Positions 55,686 to 64,000 of a stretch of 64,000 bases of DNA are shown piece by piece. Within the stretch, counting starts at the first letter, position 1; each line of letters starts with the position of its first letter. The position numbers were made by a program, and so were the translations under genes. The notes under the pieces are model-generated. The model made no database searches. It saw only the letters and a program-made list of their open reading frames with translations, and had not been told where the DNA came from. Source of the DNA: Ornithodoros turicata (lineage: Eukaryota; Arthropoda; Arachnida; Ixodida; Argasidae); assembly GCF_037126465.1 (NCBI RefSeq), contig NW_026999481.1:1-64000 (forward strand). The letters run 5' to 3'.

Positions 55686-56013
55686 ATGCCGAGTGGTGGA
55701 AACTACTGCAACGTGACCGTGTGTAGCAACAGATATGTTACAAATGGCAACATCAGTTTTCATGCTCTGCCGAAAGACGGAACTATGAAGCGCAAATGCG
55801 AAGCCGCTATCGGGAGCCAGGCGTCTTTAACCACGGGTCTGGCTCCGACACGCTATGTTCCGCACATTTCGCGGACGATGCGTATGTCTTCAAGCGGGAC
55901 GTTCTTCAAGAGCGATTTGAGACGGCCCCGGAGAAGATGCGGCTCAAGGTTGGAGCCGTCCCCTCGGTATCTGAAGCCAGTACCAGAGATAACGACGACG
56001 ACGTTGGCCAGGT
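55686..56013 (+). pseudogene. THAP zinc-finger domain fragment, frameshifted
   Basis: A THAP-type C2CH DNA-binding domain. It starts MPSGGNYCNVTVCSN (C8, C13), followed by ISFHALPKD in the first frame. Further on, in a second frame, come LCSAHF (the second C and H) and LKVGAVPSV, which ends the domain (AVPSV is the AVPTIF-type end). The frame changes at about 55800-55830. The usual tryptophan after the KRK position is Cys (TGC). There is no transposase downstream; instead a truncated LINE end follows at about 56014. It could be the N-terminus of a P-element-like transposase or a host gene remnant. Confidence 0.7.
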
Positions 56014-56185
56014 TGCATATATTTTTACCTTCTTGGACGCCTTAGGACTTGGATCCTTATTGTGAAGGGGGCTCATTATTCCATTCCCCACATCAGCACC
56101 AGAAATGGGGTAGAGTGTCGACACTGGCGATTCAACTCCTCATTCATCATCTGAAAATAGAGTTGTTTGTGTTGTTGTTCCCACA
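56014..56185 (+). mobile_element. 5'-truncated LINE 3' end
   Basis: The last codons read FLDALGLGSLL then stop, like the GLRSLL-stop of the 38.6-kb LINE. The common tail follows (TTATTGTGAAGGGGG, CATTCCCCACATCAGCACC, GGGGTAGAGTGTCG). Confidence 0.75.
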
Positions 56186-57530
56186 TAGCGCTGCTAACGT
56201 TGCCTTGGAAGTCGGCTCAGGACGCACATTCCGCCAGAGTCGTGGAGTTGCTCACCTGTGTGAAGCCGACAACAGTGCGCGGGTGCGTTTGTTTATTCAT
56301 CCCGAGTAACCCTCGGGTGAGAGCTCGTTCGAGAAACTGGAAAATGAACATTTCGCGCTACAAGGCGAAAAATTGAGGCACTTTAAAATAATTAGTAGGC
56401 AATTGGAAATAATAGCGTACCACGGCACCTATACGCTGCGTACTTTGTGCGTACTTGCGTACTTTCAAGTGATTATGCGGCATATTATCAAGCTTCATCA
56501 AATTTCGATTGAACCGCCGCAGGAAATAAACACCGAGAGAAATTACACTACTGTAATTGTGTTATGCTATATGTGTCGGCGGTGGCGCTGCAGATGTATT
56601 CGTTACCACGGGTTACCACACTATGTGCAAGAGTTTTTTGTCACATGCGGTAACAAAAGCTATAAACTGCCGCATCCATCCTAAAAGCTCGTAATTTAAT
56701 TTTAATAAAGCTGACTGGCCACCCACGCTGCGCCGTATCTAGCCTTTATCATTCACTTCCGTTGCGTACCACCAAATCTAACAGATTTTGGGCAGGCGCC
56801 GGGCAACGGTCTCTGGCGACAAGCGTAAATATCTACCGGAAGTGGATGGAGGATTTTGTAACCGCGACAGAGCTTCCTTGTCGTTAGAGTGGTGGCGCCG
56901 CCATCGTATTTGCCGCTTGTCGAGCGCCGCTGACGAGGGGAGCTTTGAGGGAAGCTTTAATCGAAAGAGCTTTTAGGGCTGTGCATTGGTACAGCAATCT
57001 TGAGAGAGGGGTGTGAGGGTCCAGCTGTTTGAAGGAATACTTCGGAATGATCGGTGAAAAAATTGCTGGACATCGTAGTTGGGGCCGTCCGCAGTATACC
57101 TGCCATCAAGTTTGTTTCTTTCTTGTGTGATGAATTGTGCCTCAAATAAGCGAGCAATCAAACCGAAAGAGAAATGTCGAGAGGAGTCTTAAACACTTTC
57201 CCGTCCTAAGGCCGACGCGTTACGCCACCCGGCAAAGAGGGGACAAGTAGTATACCACGCCCGTCGTAGTCGCTGCGTTACATTCCCGGAACAAAACAAT
57301 GGACGAAGATTGGGGATCAGATCACTCAGACACAGATGGAAAGAAACAATTGTCACCTGCTTCCCTGAGAATCAGAAAAGAGCGCAGGAATGGTATGACT
57401 AATGCACGGTGACATGGGCCGAGCAGAGAAAGAAATGAGTAGTAGTTCCATCGACGTTGGGTGTGAGACTGACTTTTTCAAATTTCGAAAGTCGTGTTTA
57501 CGATTCCACCTTCGTTTTGAAATCAGGTAT
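56186..57530. other. Gene-free stretch
   Basis: No gene is supported. ORFs at 56373-56684 and 56788-56976 show no domain. Confidence 0.3.
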
Positions 57531-57536
57531 TTCACA

Positions 57537-60500
57537 CTGGCTAGTTGCATCTCAAATCGAACAATCCGGTACACTTGATGTCTCGAATGAACGGGGAAAA
57601 AATATATGTTAGAGCCATCGGTGAGTTAGGAGAAATAAACACTTTCTGAGTTCTCTGCGCTGCGGGGTTCGGGAAATAGGAGAGGAGGAATAAACTGCCC
57701 ATCAGAAGACGATGTCGCCGAGCGCAGGTTTGAGCCTTCCCTACAAGGCTATTTCTTGCGGCATTGTAGTAATTTATTGATCTGCCTTTATACCACCTAG
57801 GGCACAATAGGCACCTGGGTTAGCAGTGTTGTGTCAGTTTTTGTTTGTCTGCAAAAAAATATCAAAGTTGACTCGAAGTGCCGAAAAGCACCATATTCAC
57901 TGCAACCTTTCGGGCGATGTAAAAAACTGATAAGATTGAGCTTTATGCCGTTTAATTTGTCGTTCATGGGGCTATCGAATTATATATAATTTATTACTCT
58001 ATTCTGTCAGCAGCGTGAGCGATACCTCTTTAAGTAGCACCATACGACCGAAAAGTGACGAATTTCGGAAGCCCTTATCTAAAAAACCCCACCAAAAACT
58101 TGCCTCGAAAATTTTATATGCTGTAGGTAGTCCCTTAGACCATGCACAGAAGAAAAATCAAACGTCGGACTTGATCGGTAGGCGCACTGTGAATTTTTTG
58201 CCACCCCTATACGCGGAACGCATTCAAGCGGTGGCTCCGTGTCCCGCGTGTTGCAAAATCGAATTTTCCAAAGGGACTTTCAACTTCTGTCTTCAAATGA
58301 AAGTAATTGCTACAGTTTGAAGCCGTTCTGAGCGTTTATATTCATATTAGTGTTGTAATCGCTGAATGTAGATTGTGGGGCAACCAGATGTGCTACGCCT
58401 TTTTGCGGGATGTCACACGTGCATTGTAAGTGCTGGGAGGCCGTGAAGAACAGAATGCTTTTACTTCTCTGTAAGAGGTATATCTCTTCAGGGTGATTAT
58501 AAACAAGCAGAGTTACTGTACACATTATGTCAGGAGAAACGCAGTGACTTCCAGCATTCTTCAAAACATTTCCTTTCCTACAGCTCCATGACCTCGGACG
58601 GCGGAAATCGCACAGAAGAAAGTGTCGTTGTGCAGTGTCTTACGTTGCACATTCAAGGCTAAGTCATGATGCCTTTTGTGAACCTTGCCGAAACAGCCCG
58701 ATAGGCGCCGCTGTCCAATATGTTCTTCGGTTCGACATGCTGCGACCATGGGAAGGTCCTAGCGGATTAACTCTCGGAAGACACCTTGCGCAAAGTTTCG
58801 CATCATCCTCGACTACAGAAGTGCACGGTGTGCCCTTATACAGAGTATGTGAAGGAATCTGCATTACTGTACTCTGTCGTCCACGCATCACACCTACCTT
58901 CATGGCCTCTTCGTTGTACAGCGCTGACCGTGTGTATTGCGCTGACTACCGCCTCATACACAGGAAAAAAGTGTTTCGGACGAAGAACTTTCGCTTTGCT
59001 TCGGTGATCGCCGTAGCTGCCATAAAGAATCTGGTTCCAGCGGACCAAACCGAAGGCGTAACAGAAATGGTCTAGCTGTGTAGAAGCTGCTTCAAGTACT
59101 TCACAGCAAAGATGGCTGGATCACAGCAAGCAACAATGTCGTCCACATTTGAAGGAAGCTCATAGGGTGACCCGTTTGTGCACTAGTACGACATGGTCCA
59201 AGAAATCGTTGAGTATATATCATCTGAAGCCATTAACGTCACACCGCTGAAGTAGTGAAGGAAATCGGCTGAGGCATATGCACAGCGCAAACTCCCAAAT
59301 ACGTGAAGAAATGGGCAGAAAGACAGGCCGTAAACTGCAGACCGCTTTCGGTGTTGCCCTGCCAGGAACATCGAGGAGTAACTGCCAGGATTTCAGCGAG
59401 TTAGCATGTAACGTGAGAAGAGCCCATCAAGAAAATCTGACAAGAACTTGCCATCAAAAGTAACATTAAGGAAAGTGGCTCCTACAACAGCCTATACCAG
59501 GTCATGAGACACGAGCACTCTCATCCACCCGGGATGCTCTGCATAACATACGTTACCTTCTTACCTTGTCTTCTTCGCTGTCATGTTGTTTTTATTCTGT
59601 ATACTGTAAATATGCTTCGATATGATCACCGCGAACAAATATACCTTTTATAAAGACGCAAAAGCATTCTAAAGCATTCTGTTCTTCACGTGCTCCCAGC
59701 ACTTGCAATGCATGTGCGACATCCCGCAAAAAATGTGAGCACTTCTGGTTGCTCCACAATCTACATTCAGCGATTACAACACTGTTATCAACATAAAAGC
59801 TCACAACGGCTTCAACCTGTAGCAATTAGTTTCATGTGAAGACAGAACTTGAAAGCTCCTTTCGAAAATTCGAGTTTGCAACACACGGGACACGGTGCCA
59901 CCGCTTGAATGAGCTCCGTGTATAGTGGTGGCCAAAAATTCACAGTGCGCCTATCGATCAAGTCCGAATTTTGATTTTTCTTCTATGCATAGTCTAAGGG
60001 ACTACCTACAACATATAAAATTTTCGAGGCACGTTTTTGGTGGGTTTTTTTAGATCAAGGCTTCCGAAATTCGTCATTTTTCGGTGGTATGGTCCTACTT
60101 AAAGAGGTATCGCTCACGTTCCTGACAGAGTAGAGCAACAAATTATATATAATTGGATAGCCCCACGAATGACAAATTAAACGGCATAAAGCTCAAGCTT
60201 ATCCGTTTTTTACATCGCTTGCAAAGTTGCAGTGAATATGGTGCTTTTCAGCACTTTGAGTCAACTTTGATATTTCTTTGCAGATAAACAAAAACCGACA
60301 CATCACTGCCAATCCAGGAGCCAATTGTGCCCTAGGTGGTCTAAAGGTAGATCAAGAAGTTACTACCATGCGACAAGAAATAGCCTTGTAGGGAAGGCTC
60401 AAACCTGCGCGCGGCTACATCGTCTTCTGAGGGGCAGCTTTTTCCTCCTCTCCTGTTTCCTGAACCGAGCAGCGCAGAGAACTCTGAAAGTGTTTATTTC

Positions 60501-60595
60501 TCCTAACTCACCGATGGCTTCAACATATATTTTTTCCCGTTCATTCGAGACATCAAGTGTACCGGATTGTTCGATTTGAGAGGGAACTGGCCTAC
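57537..60595. repeat. Second large palindrome (about 950-bp arms, 1.1-kb spacer)
   Basis: The left arm (about 57537-58490) and right arm (about 59625-60595) are inverted copies. Examples are TCAAATCGAACAATCCGGTA, GTAGTCCCTTAGAC, GTGAATTTTTGGCCACC-like strings and CGGGATGTCxCACxTGCATTG. The outer 500 bases are related to the dispersed block at 27.24-27.83 kb. The spacer (58490-59620) has an ORF at 58635-59075 (146 aa) with no recognised domain. This could be a long-TIR transposon whose transposase has decayed, or a segmental inverted duplication. Confidence 0.7.
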
Positions 60596-61190
60596 ACTAA
60601 TTGGGGAGCATCTAAGGCGTGTCCAGACCACAGTGTGAGTTGCCGGCTACTTGAGCTGATAAAAAAAAAGATAGAGTAGAGAGAAGGAGTTTAGTTGAAG
60701 ATCAACGACAGCATCTTGAAGAAAGCGGTCCAGAACGGCCGCTGACCATTTCTGGGCGTCGGGGCACATAGACAGGTGACTACCTAGCTGCAAAGCATCA
60801 CACCAGGTGGCGCCACCATCCTCCTTGTGACCACAAGTTCTGGACATCCTGTGACGTCATCATGGCATGTCTGGGCATGTTTCGACAGCTCTGGACATGC
60901 AAGGAGAAAAACACAAGTAATACAGAGGCTGTGAAAGCAAGAGTAAATATGCTATCCATCAAAAGCTATCAACAAAAAGAATCAGACACAGAAGCAAAAC
61001 AGCCCACCACAACAGCCCAGTCAACACAGTATTGTAGATTCGACGTAGAAAATACGTTGGCGATCAACGAGATAAACGCAGATTCGATGATGAAAGTGAA
61101 CGCGAAAGCAACAGGTCAAATGTCCGCTCGGAAATACGGTAATTTGACAAATGCCGGCTAGCGCATATTGAACGTAAATGAAATGCAGAT
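60596..61190. other. Gene-free stretch
   Basis: A 99-aa ORF (60862-61161) lacks any domain; nothing else is recognised. Confidence 0.3.
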
Positions 61191-61192
61191 TA

Positions 61193-63587
61193 CACTCTTA
61201 ACTCGGTACCCTTTAGTAAAGGGTAAAAAATCGCAATATTTTACCCTCTATTTCAGAAGCTACCAGGTACCCTCTGAGCAGTACCTTTTATAAAAGTTAC
61301 AAGGAAACTCACTAATTAGAGGTTACGGCCTTCAATCCAGCACCTGTCAGACGCAACGTCAGACGCAACGTTGCACCTGCACCTAGCACCTTGCAGAGCA
61401 CCTGCCCGTAAAGGTTACGCCAACGTGCGGCTTTTTATACAGGATGTTTATTTTTATTCGCAACAGAGTAGCGCTCATTTGGCAGGTGGGTTATGTGAAT
61501 TTTTGCTAATTAGTCGATCCGTAGTTACAAACACATGCGTCAGGAAATGTCGGAAATGTTTGTAACTACGGATGGGTTAATTTGCGAAAATTAACATAAC
61601 CCACCTGTCAAATGAGCGCTGGTGTGATGCCAATAAAAACAAACACCCTGTGCGTGGGATATGGACAGACATTTACAGAACACACCAAATACCAAAATGA
61701 ACCAGCAGAAAAGGAGATCTTGAACATATGTGTATTACAAAAACAGAAGTCTGTCGAGAGGTGACACATTGTGCACAAGTGCGATTCTGATGTGAGGAGA
61801 AACCATGGTCGCTTTACCATGTATGTGGAAAAAAGAACTATCTTCTAAGTGAGAAGCCAGCGAGTCAAAACAACTGACCTATGTTTGCTAAGCTGAACAG
61901 ACCCAACGAAATGGAGAATTGCAGCAGAAAAAAATTTATTCCACATTCGTGTTGCAGAGGCGAGCGCAAATGGCAATCCAGTATTACATAAAACGCACAC
62001 AACCTTGAGGAATATGAGTGTACAGTAACGCAGGAGACACTACCTTACTGCGTTATCAGCGTTGGAGGCGCTCTGGGACGAGTTTGTGAGGTACTGCATT
62101 GCGCTGGTGACGGTATGTGAACCTGCATGTGGGATCCTGGGAACAAAAGTTTGGGCAATGAGACTAACATTTACGGAACCATTCAAATCCGTACAAAGCA
62201 CAAGCTATAAAGCAGCATAAATGCGGGAAGGAGTTCACTCCGCGATTGAGTCTTAGAATATCGTAAGAATACAAGAAGTAGGAAGCTGCGAATTATATAT
62301 CTCGATGCATATATCCGCAGCTCGCAAAATGCACGCCGGTGTATAAACCTCTACCCGAGAAACGTCATCATGACGTTGGTAGACAGACACAAACCGAAAC
62401 AGCTCGGAAGGGGGGAGCTGGGTTCCACGAATTGGTAATTGTTTGCTGCCTCCTATTGAAAGAAAAGTAGAACCGAAGGTCGCGTCCCTTTCAGAGACCA
62501 TCGTAATCCCCTCAAAACCGTGGCTTTCGGGCATGACCTTGTTCGCCACTAGCTTTGAACGTAGTTAAACTCTACCAAACTCTTGGCGCTGTCGAACAGT
62601 ATGACGTCATTTGTTTACAAACAGGTAGAGGTCTATTGACTTGGCGACCAACTAAAAGCAGAACAGTAGCAAGCGTTAGTGGCGTTCATATGCAGGACCG
62701 CAAAACGCTTGCCATAATCACAACAAACATGCGCTAAGAGCTCTTGCTATCAAAATAACGCACGTACCTAGCACAAAATGTACACTTACCCAGTGTATGA
62801 AGTGTGTAAATTAGGGCTGCGGTGGTGACGTTCGTTTTCGGTTATATATTCTTTGCAATCTTCGCACTCACTACACTTTCCCCTGAGAACACCGAAAATA
62901 TCCTTGTTTGCAAGCGACATCTAGATTTTACGTTGTTCCTGACGATACTATAATAAACGCGAGGAAAACCACTGATTAAAACAGATTGCACTTGTTACCG
63001 GACAGACGACGAGCGTTAAGCGTTTCAAGGAAACCGCTCTCAGTGTGGATAGACCTAGACCACGCTCGGCTACGCAGCGAAATCGGAAATCTTGGTGGTT
63101 GCGGCATTGACAATGGTTTTCCACCCTTTAGAAAGAAACATACTATCAGTATTCCAGACTGCGAACTTATAATCTGTGTTCATACAGCATTGATAACATT
63201 TAGTCGACGTATAGATGACGCTGAAACAGATAAAAAATAACAGCGTAGATTCGCAACTGTCGTCTCGAATGGGAGGCTGAAACGTGGCATTATGCTGAAA
63301 AACAGAAGGAAAACAAACGATAAGAAACTAACAAAGAAATTATCGTTGGAGATTTCGCTTAGAAGTTACAGTGTCGGAGTAGAGGGTACATTTATAAGTT
63401 ACAACAAGCTGTTTTTGTTTTTTCCGAGATGTAACTTCTATTCGTGTTGTAAAGACATGACCTTGGTCGCTTTTAACCTCTAAATATACGTTACAGTGGT
63501 GTAACCTATAAGAAATCTCGAAATCTACGTCTATATAGAAGTTACATGTTTCTAACAGTTACAACAAAAGGTACGGGTTTAAGAGTG
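61193..63587. mobile_element. 2.4-kb TA-flanked non-autonomous DNA element
   Basis: TA duplication at 61191-61192 and 63588-63589. It starts CACTCTTAACTCGGTACC and ends with the complement of CACTCTTAAACCCGTACC. GTTAC-rich strings follow inward at both ends. There is no transposase. The end type matches the element at 46461-48151. It contains a nested MITE at 61440-61650. Confidence 0.7.
61440..61650. mobile_element. 211-bp palindromic MITE
   Basis: Arms of about 95 bases (61440-61534 and 61556-61650) are inverted: CAGGATGTTTATTTTTATT outward, then AGCGCTCATTTGGCAGGTGG and CCGTAGTTACAAACA inward. The loop is about 20 bases. It can fold into one hairpin. Confidence 0.8.
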
Positions 63588-63589
63588 TA

Positions 63590-64000
63590 TATGTGAAAAC
63601 GGCGTACCAGAATGCACGGCATTAACATAAAATCAACAATGCCTGACAACGTTTCCTCTACGACACCATGACAATGGCAATTACGCGTTTAATGTAATTA
63701 TATTTCTCTCTATTTTCTTTCTTCACCCTTTACTGTTCCTAGAGACATGCATACATACGGTGGCATGCATCCCGATTCTGATATACACTAATTTCACAGG
63801 AAAGTAGAATAAATCACTTTATTCGTGACATGGTACAGTGCTGACTAACCAGTATGAGTACATTAAGTTACTTTATGGTAGGGGGTAAAAACAGGGTGCT
63901 TCACCCTATATAATGAGCTGCCTCATGGGTCCATTCTCGAGGCATCGTCGCAGTTGCTGAAATCAAAATGCAAGCAATTAGTGTAGGAACAACACAGGCA
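63590..64000. other. Gene-free stretch
   Basis: No gene or clear repeat was recognised to the window edge. Confidence 0.3.

Overview
The window looks like repeat-rich DNA from an arthropod, most likely a chelicerate of the tick type. The evidence is two intronless ionotropic-receptor-like genes, LINE, hAT, gypsy and SINE remnants, tRNA-like repeats, and very low coding density outside mobile DNA. The species call is inference from gene and repeat style; no host housekeeping gene is present to anchor it.

Region 1 (1-10.2 kb) is a Polinton/Maverick-like, virus-related mobile element. A protein-primed-type family B DNA polymerase and a small basic protein are read leftward. A packaging-type ATPase, three small proteins, a retroviral-type integrase with a C-terminal chromodomain-like tail, and two unidentified proteins are read rightward. 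The two sets diverge from a repeat-filled intergenic region at 4218-4810. The rightward genes are packed with ATGA and TAATG stop/start junctions. No major capsid, penton or adenovirus-type protease gene is visible, so this is either a capsid-less relative or a heavily reduced copy. The polymerase is intact, but the integrase is frameshifted beside its expected third catalytic residue. The right flank holds decaying duplicates of the last gene and a hairpin.

Region 2 (10.2-22.9 kb) is repeat-derived DNA. It contains a LINE reverse-transcriptase fossil, an orphan ORF near 13.7 kb, a TAACTT-rich palindromic MITE, an 834-bp hAT-type element with an 8-bp target duplication and an internal tRNA-like segment, a long-TIR element at 19 kb, and a 1.5-kb foldback element at 20.6-22.2 kb.

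Region 3 (22.9-52.7 kb) is a giant inverted duplication. A left arm (about 22.87-28.76 kb) and a right arm (about 43.78-52.67 kb) flank a spacer of about 15 kb. Each arm carries one ionotropic-receptor gene: the left copy is intact (611 aa), and the right copy is broken by an A7-to-A8 run. The right arm is longer because three elements inserted after duplication: a tRNA-related SINE dimer, a hAT-type element and a TA-flanked element. The left arm preserves the empty sites. The spacer holds TIR elements, a 5'-truncated LINE with RNase H, and tRNA-like repeats.

Region 4 (52.7-64 kb) contains an internally deleted Ty3/gypsy-like element with both LTRs, PBS, PPT and a CATG target duplication. It also has a broken THAP-domain fragment abutting a LINE 3' end, a second palindrome (57.5-60.6 kb) related to part of the receptor arms, and a 2.4-kb TA-flanked element with a nested MITE.
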